From: an uncultured Clostridia bacterium
GTDB lineage: Bacteria > Bacillota > Clostridia > Christensenellales > UBA1242
Direction: 5' to 3'
DNA: 64,000 bases
Assembly (NCBI GenBank): GCA_944372585.1
Contig: CALVZQ010000004.1
Span: forward strand, 62,001-126,000
Notes under the pieces: generated by a model
The model's input: the letters and a program-made list of their open reading frames with translations, nothing else
What the model was told of the DNA's origin: nothing
Databases searched by the model: none
Shown here: positions 50,182 through 58,841 of the stretch, in pieces
How positions within the stretch are numbered: position 1 is the stretch's first letter
Layout: each line of letters begins with the position of its first letter
Made by a program: the position numbers and the translations under genes

Positions 50182-53100
50182 ATACTCTGCTTCCACTAGG
50201 CATTGTCACAGCAAATCTGACTCCTTTCAAAGTGTCCAACCATGTCGTCTTCTTTTCTCCAGCTTCTGTGATTATCTGTCCATTGCCAAGTCCTGTTCCC
50301 AGATTTCTTGTCCAATAGTCCACAAATTCGTCTGTTCCACATCCAAGCAACAGACAAACCATGTCACTTGCCTTAGCTGAAAAGTCTGATGTATAGTCAT
50401 CTATCTCTTCAATTGATGCCACTCTTATTCCACTTAGTGATGATGACACACTTTCAACTTTGTCTTGTTGCCCAGCATCTCCAAATCTGTAGTTATATCC
50501 TGATACCGTCCCATATGACACTTCTGCGTAAAAATTGGTGGTCGAAGCTCCGTTGTTGAATCTTGATGTGTTGGTGTATAGGTCACTGCTTGTGTATGCC
50601 CAACCTTCTGTCACGTTGCTTGCCTCAACTGCCCCAATCATCAATATTCTGTCACTTACCACTGAGAAGTCCGACTTGTATGTTCCATATGTGCTCCAAC
50701 CACTTGGATACGATGTGCTGGACACTCCATAGTTGCTCAACCGCCACCTGATTGGTTCAACTTCAAACCAATAATATGTTCCACTGTTGAATGTGAATGT
50801 TCCATTGCTCATTGTGAGTGTCTGTGTGCTGGTTGCCTGCACCCTTGCATATCGGTTGCTGTTGTATGTGTATAGGTATATATATACAGTTGATGAACCA
50901 TTGTTATATTGTATTCTTCCGCTTTGTGTTGTATTCCCATTGCTATATGCAGTTGTGAGTGTGCTGTTCATTGATGTTCCAACATAACTTTGTGGAAACA
51001 CTCCATTTTCAAAATACCAATACCTCTCTGTGCTGTCATATTTCAATTCAAAAGATGACGTCACCTTGAAATATAAATAACATGTATATGTTCCTGTCGC
51101 AGTTGGCGTAATAGTTGTTGACCGATTGCTTGGTATTGTCGTGCTGCTCGTGGTCACTCCAAGATAGACATATCCACTATTAGCTGTTGGCGTGAATGTG
51201 ACAGCTCTGCTTAATAAAGCATTTGTTGCAACTGTTGTCGCTGACGCACTCGTCACACTCACAGATGAAGATTGTGTTGCTGTGTTGTTATTGTCATAAT
51301 AATACCGAACTGTTGTTGTTCCACCAGTCACCGAATTGCTGAATGTCGAACCATTTGTTGACGTCTTGATCTGAACTCTGATTGTTGCCGTTCTTGGCGT
51401 CCAATCTGCATACAGCGTGTCACTTGCGTTTGTGGAATAACTTCCACCCGAACTGTAAGCCGTTCCCGTTCCAGCACTGTTTGTGTTCCAACCATTTGCT
51501 GTATAACTCGTTTTTGTCAAATTGTTTGTCCCAAGCGTCAAAGCTGTTCCATGTATTTTATATTTATAAGTATCTGATGTCGGCAAATCTCCACTTCCAC
51601 CATTGGAATTGTATGTTATTGTGTACCGCTGTTTCACATACACATACAATGTATCATTCGAATCTGGTGTCCAAGAATATGTGTAAGAATCCGAAGATGA
51701 GTCATAGAGTTTTGTGTATGTGCTTGTTGTTGGGTTGCTTCCTGTCCTCATGTAATAATCATACGATCCATTGGACAACGTGATGGTGACACTCTGCGCT
51801 GTCGTGGAGTATGCATGACTTATTGTGGTGGATCCACCTGTGGAAACTGCAGTGCCATTAACTTCCAGATTTGTTGTGTTGCTTTGCCGTGTCGTTCCTC
51901 CATAATACCGGACGGTCAAAGTGTGCGTATCAATTTCAGCCCAAGCATAATATGTGTTTGATGTGTCAACTGTGAAGGTGTAAGTCGAACTGGTGCTCAC
52001 TGCAGATGCCGAGCTGCTGTTTGTTGTCGTCCATTTGGAAAAGGAATAATGAGTGTCAGCCGTAACGGCAATGGTATATTCTGAGCCATACGTGGCAGTG
52101 ACCTCTTTGTATCTTCCAATTGAGTTTGAATACCAACTTGTGGCAGGTTGGTTGATGTCCACAATTCCAGTCATTGCGTACACCCTTATTGAATATGAGT
52201 TCACTTCCCATTGTGCTATGGCTTCATAACTGCCGGTAATATCATTGTTGTCTCTATATTCGGTGCTGAGTGTTATATCGCTCCATGGAATTGTGTCTCC
52301 AGCATCATAAATATCAAATGAAGACCCCATTGTTTCACCAATGTACTGCAACCTCCAACCAGTAAATGTATAACCCGTTCTTGTTGGAATTGTGTCTGAT
52401 AATGTCACAGGGCGTCCAGCATAAAATGATTGATCTCCTGGAGCCCCGCTTCCACCATTGGCATCATACTCTAAGGTCAAATTACGCCTAATTTTTATGT
52501 ACCAATTCCCAGACATAGAGGTCCCCACTGATGAACTCGGTGCAGATGTTGCTGTTTGACTATTTCTATAAATATAAGAATATGTCGAGGTTCCAGTTGT
52601 TTGTCTGCTGGTTTCAAACGAAGAACTTGTATTAATACTCCATCTTGTGTAACCACCTGATGCTATTGCGTATAATCTTGCATATCTTTGAACACCCCAA
52701 AAATAATTGTACTTAAAATACACCAAATTGCTTGCGTATGTAGAATTTGAATTGCCGCCATTTACTGAATACCCATACGCAGCTGTTGTGGTTGGAGTGT
52801 TTCCCCAAGTTTGGGTGGTTCCATGGTTTGATCCACCATCTCCCTCATACCAATAAATTGTAAATCTGCCCGCATGAATGCTATTGCTGTTTAATTCAGA
52901 ATAACTTGTCCCTGTGGCGCCACTATTCCATGGCATAAATGCAGTAATTCGCACCGAGAAATCTACGGCATCTTGTGCCAGTATGTCGTCATCTTCGTTT
53001 TCTTCATTGTTGTTATCATCTTCAGTGTCCGATCCGTCTTCACCAGGATTTTCCATCTCTCCATCTTCAGGAGTTTCCAAACCACCCTCTGATTGAGAAC

Positions 53101-53182
53101 AACCAGCAAACAAAAATGCACCCCCTCCAATCAGAGAGAATCCGCATAATATCAAAAAAAGTGCGCACAAAAACTTTTTCAT
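50180..53182 (-). CDS. Large surface lipoprotein with InlB B-type repeats
   Basis: A 1000-residue exported protein. It has a signal peptide with lipobox LFAGC (Cys28) and an acidic linker rich in Glu/Asp/Asn (about 33-70). A long Ser/Thr/Tyr-rich beta region follows, with Listeria-Bacteroides/InlB B repeats (YDANGGSG ... GYTFTGW, and YNSNGGSGDLP ... NGWNTNSAGTGT). The C-terminal domain, WFEVEPIRWRL ... RVASIEEIDDYTSDFSAKASDM ... DYWTRNLG ... GVRFAVTMPSG, resembles DUF6273. It is likely a cell-surface adhesin. ATG 53182 has no Shine-Dalgarno and lies six bases after a -10 box. Confidence 0.85.
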   Translation of the reverse strand: MKKFLCALFLILCGFSLIGGGAFLFAGCSQSEGGLETPEDGEMENPGEDGSDTEDDNNNEENEDDDILAQDAVDFSVRITAFMPWNSGATGTSYSELNSNSIHAGRFTIYWYEGDGGSNHGTTQTWGNTPTTTAAYGYSVNGGNSNSTYASNLVYFKYNYFWGVQRYARLYAIASGGYTRWSINTSSSFETSRQTTGTSTYSYIYRNSQTATSAPSSSVGTSMSGNWYIKIRRNLTLEYDANGGSGAPGDQSFYAGRPVTLSDTIPTRTGYTFTGWRLQYIGETMGSSFDIYDAGDTIPWSDITLSTEYRDNNDITGSYEAIAQWEVNSYSIRVYAMTGIVDINQPATSWYSNSIGRYKEVTATYGSEYTIAVTADTHYSFSKWTTTNSSSASAVSTSSTYTFTVDTSNTYYAWAEIDTHTLTVRYYGGTTRQSNTTNLEVNGTAVSTGGSTTISHAYSTTAQSVTITLSNGSYDYYMRTGSNPTTSTYTKLYDSSSDSYTYSWTPDSNDTLYVYVKQRYTITYNSNGGSGDLPTSDTYKYKIHGTALTLGTNNLTKTSYTANGWNTNSAGTGTAYSSGGSYSTNASDTLYADWTPRTATIRVQIKTSTNGSTFSNSVTGGTTTVRYYYDNNNTATQSSSVSVTSASATTVATNALLSRAVTFTPTANSGYVYLGVTTSSTTIPSNRSTTITPTATGTYTCYLYFKVTSSFELKYDSTERYWYFENGVFPQSYVGTSMNSTLTTAYSNGNTTQSGRIQYNNGSSTVYIYLYTYNSNRYARVQATSTQTLTMSNGTFTFNSGTYYWFEVEPIRWRLSNYGVSSTSYPSGWSTYGTYKSDFSVVSDRILMIGAVEASNVTEGWAYTSSDLYTNTSRFNNGASTTNFYAEVSYGTVSGYNYRFGDAGQQDKVESVSSSLSGIRVASIEEIDDYTSDFSAKASDMVCLLLGCGTDEFVDYWTRNLGTGLGNGQIITEAGEKKTTWLDTLKGVRFAVTMPSGSRV

Positions 53183-53188
53183 ATACTT

Positions 53189-53217
53189 ATGATATATTAT
53201 TTTTAGCAAAATAGCAA
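53189..53217 (-). promoter_or_regulatory. Leaderless-type sigma-A promoter of the lipoprotein gene
   Basis: On the minus strand TTGCTA (53212-53217), 17 bases, TATCAT (53189-53194), then six bases to the ATG. Confidence 0.65.
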
Positions 53218-53227
53218 ATATTTTGCA

Positions 53228-54106
53228 TTAATTTTGGTTTCTCTTGTTTTCCGTCACAATCCACTGGTCATTTTCAAAGAAAAGATCTTTGTTTGGACGC
53301 AATTTTCTGGAATATTTTTCATCACCAAATCCGCAATCTTGAATTTGATACCATTCTTCTGCAACTCTCTTTGTTGTTTCATATGTTTGTTGCATCATTT
53401 TTTCTGATTTGCTCTTCTCGTCAGGCAGAGTTTTGTCCGGATAAACTGGATTGCAGATTGCAAAATATATTCTATATTTATACTTTCCGTCCTTTTTCTT
53501 TTTGCCTTTAAAAAGCAAAACTATTGGCAAAACAGGAACATCATTCTTTACCGCAATTGAGAAAGCCCCTCTTTTGTATGGTCTTATTTCTCTGTAATGT
53601 GGCCACATTGACCCCTCTGGATTGAAAAGAATTGGTTTTTTCTTCTTCAGAATTTCGCTCAAATCTTGGTTGTATTTCTTCATTCCAGAAATGCTTGTTG
53701 CTGGAATTGGAATTCCTCCCAAAGAGCGCAAGAAAAATCCAATCATTGGTCTTTGAATGTTTTGTTGCAAAGTTGTATAGTATATCTTTCTCCAACAAAA
53801 CAAATTTGTTCCAATGCTGACATCATCAAACAAATGCACGTGATTGCAAGTCATCACAAAAGGTTTTCCTTTCAGTTTCTTTTTGTTTTCTTCTCCAAAA
53901 GTCTTCATTTTGAATTTGAAAACCATGAAAGGATTGAAAAAACATATGGCAAGCCCTCTGAAAAATGCCGCCCACATACGAAAAAATATGCTTCTTGGTT
54001 TATAGTTGTATTTGTCATCAAATTTGATTTTGCGTGTTGTGTTTTTAATTTCCAAAATGTTTCCATCAAATTTGTCAGGACGCTCTATTCCATCTTTATC
54101 TATCAT
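53228..54106 (-). CDS. PlsC-like lysophospholipid acyltransferase
   Basis: A 292-residue acyltransferase with the HX4D motif in TCNHVHLFDD (His89, Asp94), the substrate-binding GGIPIPA segment, the FNPEGSMW motif (EG-S/T) and VPVLPIVLLF. It should acylate 1-acylglycerol-3-phosphate or a related lysolipid. The N-terminal 40 residues are extra and charged, and one hydrophobic segment (about 43-63) would anchor it. AAGGGGAAGGG precedes the ATG. It is divergent from glmM. Confidence 0.9.
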   Translation of the reverse strand: MIDKDGIERPDKFDGNILEIKNTTRKIKFDDKYNYKPRSIFFRMWAAFFRGLAICFFNPFMVFKFKMKTFGEENKKKLKGKPFVMTCNHVHLFDDVSIGTNLFCWRKIYYTTLQQNIQRPMIGFFLRSLGGIPIPATSISGMKKYNQDLSEILKKKKPILFNPEGSMWPHYREIRPYKRGAFSIAVKNDVPVLPIVLLFKGKKKKDGKYKYRIYFAICNPVYPDKTLPDEKSKSEKMMQQTYETTKRVAEEWYQIQDCGFGDEKYSRKLRPNKDLFFENDQWIVTENKRNQN

Positions 54107-54213
54107 TTTTCCCTTCCCCTTCTGTTACCTGCATTCTCCATGCGTTTCATTGGATCTATTGTAAATGATTTTAAACGATTTTGCAAGCAAAAAATTTAAT
54201 ATATCAACAAACA

Positions 54214-54243
54214 TTGACCTATGCATCAAATAAATCATAAATA
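54214..54243 (+). promoter_or_regulatory. Probable promoter of glmM
   Basis: TTGACC (54214-54219), 18 bases, TAAATA (54238-54243). Confidence 0.5.
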
Positions 54244-54264
54244 CTAATTGTATCAGGAGGATTT

Positions 54265-55566
54265 ATGACCAAATTTTTTGGAACAGATGGCATCAGAGGA
54301 GAATATGGAAAAACATTGACTTGTGACATTGCTTTTTCGGTTGGAAATGCTCTAACTCAAATCAAAAACAATCCAAAAGTTGTCGTTGGACACGACACGA
54401 GAATTTCTGCTGATGCTTTGATGTTGTCTTTATGTGCCGGAATTGTGCAAGGTGGAGGAAATGTTGTCAATGTCAAAACCATACCTACTGCAGGAATTTC
54501 TTTCTTGACAGAAAATGAAAAGTTTGATTTTGGTGTCATCATAACAGCCTCTCACAACCCACCAAACTACAACGGCATCAAAATTTTTGATTGCGCAGGC
54601 AGAAAATTGTGCGACAGCGAAGAGGAATTTTTGGAAGAGTTCTTTTCAAATAAATATATAAGTGATCACTGCGGAAAATATAAAGAAAAAGAAAATCTTC
54701 AAAAAAAATATGTTGATCATTTGCTCCACTGCACAAATGTGAAATTGTCAAATTTGAAAGTGTGCATTGATGCCAGCAATGGTGCAGGATTCAAAATTGC
54801 TCCAAAAATCTTCCAAAAACTCGGAGCAAAAGTTTGCAAACTCTCTTGCAAAAATGACGGAAACAAAATCAATGTAAATTGTGGCTCCTTGCATGTTGAA
54901 AACTTGAGAAAAAAGGTTCTTTCAACCAAGTCAGACATTGGGTTTGCTTACGATGGAGATGCAGACAGAGTGATTGCGGTGAGCAAAAGTGGTGCTGTCT
55001 TTGATGGAGACAAATTGCTCTACATTTTGGCAACACAGATGAAACAACAAGGACAATTATTCGCAAACTCAGTTGTTGGAACAAGTCACACAAACAGCGG
55101 AATCATGGTTGCACTCAATCGCAACAAAATCAATCTGATCAGAACAGATATCGGTGACAAATATGTGATTGAAGCCATGGAAAAAATGAATTTGACACTT
55201 GGCGGAGAGCAGTCTGGACATATCATAATCAAAAATCACGCACAAACTGGTGACGGAATTTTGACGTCTTTGAAAATATGTGAAACAATCCAAAAAACAC
55301 AAAAATCCCTTGACCAACTTTTTGATGCAAAATTAATCTATCAAGAAAACATCAATCTGCAAGTTAAGGATAAGATAAAAATCTTAAATAATGAAAATTT
55401 GAAAATTTTGGCAAACAAGATTGCAAATGAAATTGCCCCTGCTGGAAGAATTTTGATCAGAGCAAGCGGAACAGAAGACAAGATAAGAATCATGATTGAA
55501 TATCCAAACAAGCAAAAAGCAATATCTTTTGCAAACCAAATAAAAAGCCTGATACAAAAAATATAA
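54265..55566 (+). CDS. glmM: Phosphoglucosamine mutase GlmM
   Basis: A 433-residue enzyme converting glucosamine-6-phosphate to glucosamine-1-phosphate, feeding UDP-GlcNAc to MurA. It starts KFFGTDGIRGEYG and has the active-site Ser in TASHNPP (Ser96), metal loop DGDADR, sugar loop GGEQSGH and phosphate loop RASGTEDKIRIM. It is slightly shorter than typical (about 445). AGGAGG precedes the ATG. It is monocistronic here. Confidence 0.97.
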   Translation: MTKFFGTDGIRGEYGKTLTCDIAFSVGNALTQIKNNPKVVVGHDTRISADALMLSLCAGIVQGGGNVVNVKTIPTAGISFLTENEKFDFGVIITASHNPPNYNGIKIFDCAGRKLCDSEEEFLEEFFSNKYISDHCGKYKEKENLQKKYVDHLLHCTNVKLSNLKVCIDASNGAGFKIAPKIFQKLGAKVCKLSCKNDGNKINVNCGSLHVENLRKKVLSTKSDIGFAYDGDADRVIAVSKSGAVFDGDKLLYILATQMKQQGQLFANSVVGTSHTNSGIMVALNRNKINLIRTDIGDKYVIEAMEKMNLTLGGEQSGHIIIKNHAQTGDGILTSLKICETIQKTQKSLDQLFDAKLIYQENINLQVKDKIKILNNENLKILANKIANEIAPAGRILIRASGTEDKIRIMIEYPNKQKAISFANQIKSLIQKI

Positions 55567-55570
55567 CCAA

Positions 55571-55636
55571 GAAGGCTCGTAGCCTTTGAAACTATCAAAA
55601 AAATATAGTGGAAAATTGTTTCCCACTATTTTTTTG
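55571..55636 (+). terminator. Hairpin and terminator after glmM
   Basis: First AAGGCT-cgt-AGCCTT (55572-55586), then ATAGTGG/CCACTAT (55605-55611 with 55623-55629) followed by TTTTTTT. The second is the likely terminator. Confidence 0.8.
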
Positions 55637-55674
55637 AATCAGTTTGAAAAATAATTGACTGATGTCTCGTTTTT

Positions 55675-56106
55675 TTATGCTTTTTCACTGTCCATTTGGT
55701 CAGTTAATATTTTCAGAATCTTATCAATTTTTTTACACTCTTTCTTATCAAGATTTTTCTTCAAATCATGAACAATGACATAATCCTCTTTGTTTTCATA
55801 GAAATCAAAAAACTTTTGTGTTGGCTTGAGATAATATTCTCTTTTGTCTCTTTCTGACTTCTCTTTTGTGATGAATCCTTTTTTTATGAGTTGTTTGACC
55901 TTGTAAGTTGCGTTTGGTGAAGAGATATCCAAAAAATTTGCAAACTGGGATATTGTTGGATTACCCATGAGATAAATACATTCAAGGCAAAAATACTCAG
56001 TTGAAGACAAGGCTTCTTCCTTATCCTTGATGCGATCAAACATATTCTTGTAGATCATAAGTTTTATTTTTCTATAAAACCTATTTACTGACTTCTTTAA
56101 TTTCAT
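55675..56106 (-). CDS. MarR-family transcriptional regulator
   Basis: A 143-residue winged-helix protein with the MarR arrangement: N-terminal dimer helix, STEYFCLECIYLMGNPTISQFANFLDISSPNATYKVKQLIKKGFITKEKSERDKREYYLKPTQKF, and C-terminal helices. The recognition helix and the D-x-R wing are typical. The ligand and targets are unknown; neighbours are unrelated. GAGG precedes the ATG. The 257 bases up to tRNA-Glu show nothing except the tRNA promoter. Confidence 0.9.
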   Translation of the reverse strand: MKLKKSVNRFYRKIKLMIYKNMFDRIKDKEEALSSTEYFCLECIYLMGNPTISQFANFLDISSPNATYKVKQLIKKGFITKEKSERDKREYYLKPTQKFFDFYENKEDYVIVHDLKKNLDKKECKKIDKILKILTDQMDSEKA

Positions 56107-56324
56107 AACAACCTCATTAATCCAATTCTAATCCATTTTATAGAATTTTATCATTTTTATCAAATAAAAACAAGTATTTTTGTTCAAAAATTTTAAATAT
56201 CTTCATAAAATAGATGTCGAATTTGACATATCATTTTCAATTTTGAGGTCAAATCCCAAATCACCAAACAACATAAAAAACAAGACGGAACTTACAAATA
56301 ATTTAAACAACTTTTAAAAATTTA

Positions 56325-56353
56325 TTGATTTTTTGTGTTTTTTTTGATATGAT
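56325..56353 (+). promoter_or_regulatory. Sigma-A promoter of tRNA-Glu
   Basis: TTGATT (56325-56330), 17 bases, TATGAT (56348-56353). Confidence 0.75.
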
Positions 56354-56363
56354 ATAGACGCAT

Positions 56364-56438
56364 GGTCCCATGGTCAAGCGGTTAAGACGCCGCCCTCTCA
56401 CGGCGGAATCAGGGGTTCGATTCCCCTTGGGACTACCA
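56364..56438 (+). tRNA. tRNA-Glu (anticodon CTC), CCA encoded
   Basis: A 75-base cloverleaf: acceptor GGTCCCA with TGGGACT (first pair G-U), anticodon stem CCGCC/GGCGG around CTCTCAC (anticodon CTC), and T arm GGGG-TTCGATT-CCCC with an encoded CCA. It reads GAG codons. Confidence 0.97.
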
Positions 56439-56485
56439 AAATTACAAAATATAAAATATTTATCTTCAATAAGAAAAATTTTGAA

Positions 56486-56508
56486 GAAGTGACCATTTAA
56501 ACAGTCAA
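56486..56508 (+). other. tRNA trailer motif shared with the tRNA-Arg trailer
   Basis: AAGAAGTGACCAT then GTCAA, again TGAC - 10 bases - GTCA, in the tRNA-Glu trailer, as at 2446-2470. Confidence 0.4.
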
Positions 56509-56513
56509 AACAA

Positions 56514-56547
56514 CAAAGGATAGCGATTGGTTTTCGTTATCCTTTTT
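56514..56547 (+). terminator. Terminator after tRNA-Glu
   Basis: An 11-bp stem AAGGATAGCGA/TCGTTATCCTT with one G-U pair and T5; it can also serve the convergent membrane gene. Confidence 0.85.
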
Positions 56548-56593
56548 AGTTTGAAAAAACATTGACTTAAAAACTTTTGGTTCGTTTTTTATA

Positions 56594-57019
56594 CTACAAC
56601 AAAACGACCAGCATCACAATCGTTGCAACAATCAGTCCAACGCCGCAAACCAAACTCACAGCAAGAGCCACCTTGCCAATGGCTTTTTTGTTAACTTTCG
56701 TTTGATACATGGCAAAACTTATGGAACTTAAGTTGAGAGAAAGAAAAATTGCCAATGCAAAACAGTAGAGAATGATTGCACCAATAAATGACATAATTGG
56801 AAAATTGTAAGTTCCATCGCCCACTTGTTCACTTGCCACATTTTGAGCACACAATGTGCCAAAGTAAACACAAAGCAAAACCAACACGGTTCCAACAACT
56901 GCCAAAATCAATGATTGAACTCCAAGTCTTGTTACCTTTTGCTTGTCTTCTTCGCTCTGTCCAGCAATCATAAGATATTGCGTTTTTGCACCAAATAATG
57001 CTTTAAAAATTCTTAACAT
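56594..57019 (-). CDS. Unknown three-helix membrane protein
   Basis: A 141-residue protein with a cytoplasmic N-terminus (LFGAKTQYLMIAGQSEEDKQKVTRLG) and three membrane helices (about 33-57, 74-96 and 117-140). No family is recognised. AGGAGGAT precedes the ATG at good spacing. It stands alone between tRNA-Glu and the YolD/polymerase pair. Confidence 0.75.
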   Translation of the reverse strand: MLRIFKALFGAKTQYLMIAGQSEEDKQKVTRLGVQSLILAVVGTVLVLLCVYFGTLCAQNVASEQVGDGTYNFPIMSFIGAIILYCFALAIFLSLNLSSISFAMYQTKVNKKAIGKVALAVSLVCGVGLIVATIVMLVVLL

Positions 57020-57102
57020 TAACTCTATCCTCCTATTTATCCTATTGATAGATTAACAAAAGTTAATCTTTGTTGTCAATAAAAATGCATAACATTAACT
57101 TT

Positions 57103-57417
57103 TTATTTCAATAAAGAAATGTCCATGATATCAAGAAAATCAATGCTTTTATGATTAATTTCGATTTTTTGCTTTGCATAATCAATTTTAGCTTGTCCAT
57201 TTTCATTGAAATAATGCCCATTTTCAAAATAGACAACCTCAATTTTGTCTTTAAATTTTAAATTGTTCAGGATTTCAGAAATTTTGTCTATTTTTTCGTC
57301 TGACAAATCCCCCTTTTCAATTCTTTCTTGTTCAAATTCTTTAAGTCTTAATGCACGATGCAGGCCTTTCAGTGCGTCAAAGGGAGCAAATTGTTTTGCC
57401 CGCTCTGACCTAGGCAT
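57103..57417 (-). CDS. YolD-like protein
   Basis: A 104-residue protein with the YolD-like start MPRSERAKQFAPFDALKGLHRAL, a helical middle and a beta-rich end (KIEVVYFENGHYFNENGQAKIDYAKQKIEIN). YolD proteins accompany Y-family polymerases of the UvrX/UmuC type. ATG 57417 is preferred because GGAGAG lies nine bases upstream; it overlaps the polymerase gene by eight bases. Confidence 0.87.
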   Translation of the reverse strand: MPRSERAKQFAPFDALKGLHRALRLKEFEQERIEKGDLSDEKIDKISEILNNLKFKDKIEVVYFENGHYFNENGQAKIDYAKQKIEINHKSIDFLDIMDISLLK

Positions 57418-58690
57418 CTTCGTTCTCTCCACTGTTGTGTCCTCCAATCATTTTGTTTCTTTCTCGTTGTGTTGATGTGTCAAAAAAATCTATTCCGCTC
57501 AAAATCGCGTTTTTACCAAACTTGTCTTGAATGTCAAGCAAACTTTTTACCAATTCTTTTTCTCTTTTCACTTTTTCAATATCGGTGAACAAATCATAAA
57601 ATTCCTGCTCTTCTGGAACAAGATCAGCAAAATCATATCCAATTTTCCTTATTGGTCTGTTTTTGTCAACAATCTTATCAAAAAGTTGTTCGAAATATGG
57701 ACCGACAAGATAATAGATATTTGTGCAAACTTTCATTCTGACAGTTCCTTTTGTTCCGTCATCTTTTTTGTCTCCATAACCAACATAAAGATGAAGCAGT
57801 TGCGTTGAATTTTTTTGCCGTGCCAATTCATAACAAGCATTCTGCACCATTTCATTCATGACGTTTTTTGCATCTTTGAATGAATAATTGCATGGAAAAA
57901 TTTGAGAACCCGACATTGATTTTTTCTTGGATTTATAATTTTTGATGTCAGACATCAAACAAGACTCTCTTCCCCAAGCATGGTCGATCAAAAGTTCGGC
58001 ATTAACTCCAAATTCATCATATAAAATGTCCGGATCACATTTTGCAATTCCTTCCATATCATAAATCCCAAATTTTGCAAGTCGGTTTATCGTTCCTTTC
58101 GAAATTCCCCAAAAGTCAGAAAGTGGAGTATGATTCCATAGTTCTTTTATAAACTTTTTTTCTGTAAGCCACCCGATATGGTCACTTGCGTGTTTTGCCG
58201 TTATGTCAAGGGCTATTTTTGCCAAATACATATTCGTGCCAATTCCTGCAGTCGCAGGAATGTGCAATTTTTCATATATCTCATTCATAAGTTTGCAAGC
58301 AAAATCTTTTGCCCTTATTTTATAGAGTTTCAAATAATCAGTTGCATCAATAAAACTTTCATCAATTGAATAGACATGAATGTCGTTTTTGTCAATGTAG
58401 TCAAGATAAATCCCATAAATTTCAGAAGCATATTCAATATATTTTTTCATTTGAGGTTTTGCTATAACAAAATCAATGTCTTTGGGAATCTCATACAAAC
58501 GACATCTGTTTTTGATTCCCAGTGCTTTCATTGCTGGCGACACTGCCAAACAAATGGTTTTTTCTCCCCTGCTTTCATCTGCAACAACAAGTCTTGTTGT
58601 AAGCGGGTCAAGCCCCCTTTCTGCACATTCAACAGAAGCAAAAAAAGATTTCATATCAATCACAAAATAACATCTCTGTTTTTCTTCCAC
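57410..58690 (-). CDS. Y-family DNA polymerase (DinB/UmuC type)
   Basis: A 426-residue translesion polymerase with catalytic palm motifs FVIDMKSFFASVE (about 9-21) and YSIDESFID (Asp/Glu near 107-108). A thumb (TAGIGTNMYLAKIALDITAK), the WGISKGTINRLAKFGI helix-hairpin-helix and a little-finger domain follow. The pairing with YolD makes the UvrX/YqjW subgroup likely. Start GTG 58690 follows AGGAGA. A C-terminal basic tail replaces an obvious clamp motif. No LexA-type GAAC-GTTC box is seen upstream. Confidence 0.93.
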   Translation of the reverse strand: MEEKQRCYFVIDMKSFFASVECAERGLDPLTTRLVVADESRGEKTICLAVSPAMKALGIKNRCRLYEIPKDIDFVIAKPQMKKYIEYASEIYGIYLDYIDKNDIHVYSIDESFIDATDYLKLYKIRAKDFACKLMNEIYEKLHIPATAGIGTNMYLAKIALDITAKHASDHIGWLTEKKFIKELWNHTPLSDFWGISKGTINRLAKFGIYDMEGIAKCDPDILYDEFGVNAELLIDHAWGRESCLMSDIKNYKSKKKSMSGSQIFPCNYSFKDAKNVMNEMVQNACYELARQKNSTQLLHLYVGYGDKKDDGTKGTVRMKVCTNIYYLVGPYFEQLFDKIVDKNRPIRKIGYDFADLVPEEQEFYDLFTDIEKVKREKELVKSLLDIQDKFGKNAILSGIDFFDTSTQRERNKMIGGHNSGENEDA

Positions 58691-58713
58691 AAGATCTCCT
58701 CATGTTTGGATTT

Positions 58714-58741
58714 ATTATATATCAAAAGTTGATAAAATCAA
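58714..58741 (-). promoter_or_regulatory. Sigma-A promoter of the polymerase-YolD operon
   Basis: On the minus strand TTGATT (58736-58741), 16 bases, TATAAT (58714-58719). Confidence 0.7.
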
Positions 58742-58841
58742 AAAATTATGATTGATATACACAAAAAAATATTGATTTTTATTGACTTTAAAAGATTTAT
58801 TTGCTTTTGCTCTTTCGGCTCCAGATTTTAATAGAAAAGTT

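Noticed and set aside
58691..58841. A LexA-type SOS box before the Y-family polymerase.
   Set aside because: Only an ordinary sigma-A promoter was found; no GAAC-N4-GTTC element is present.
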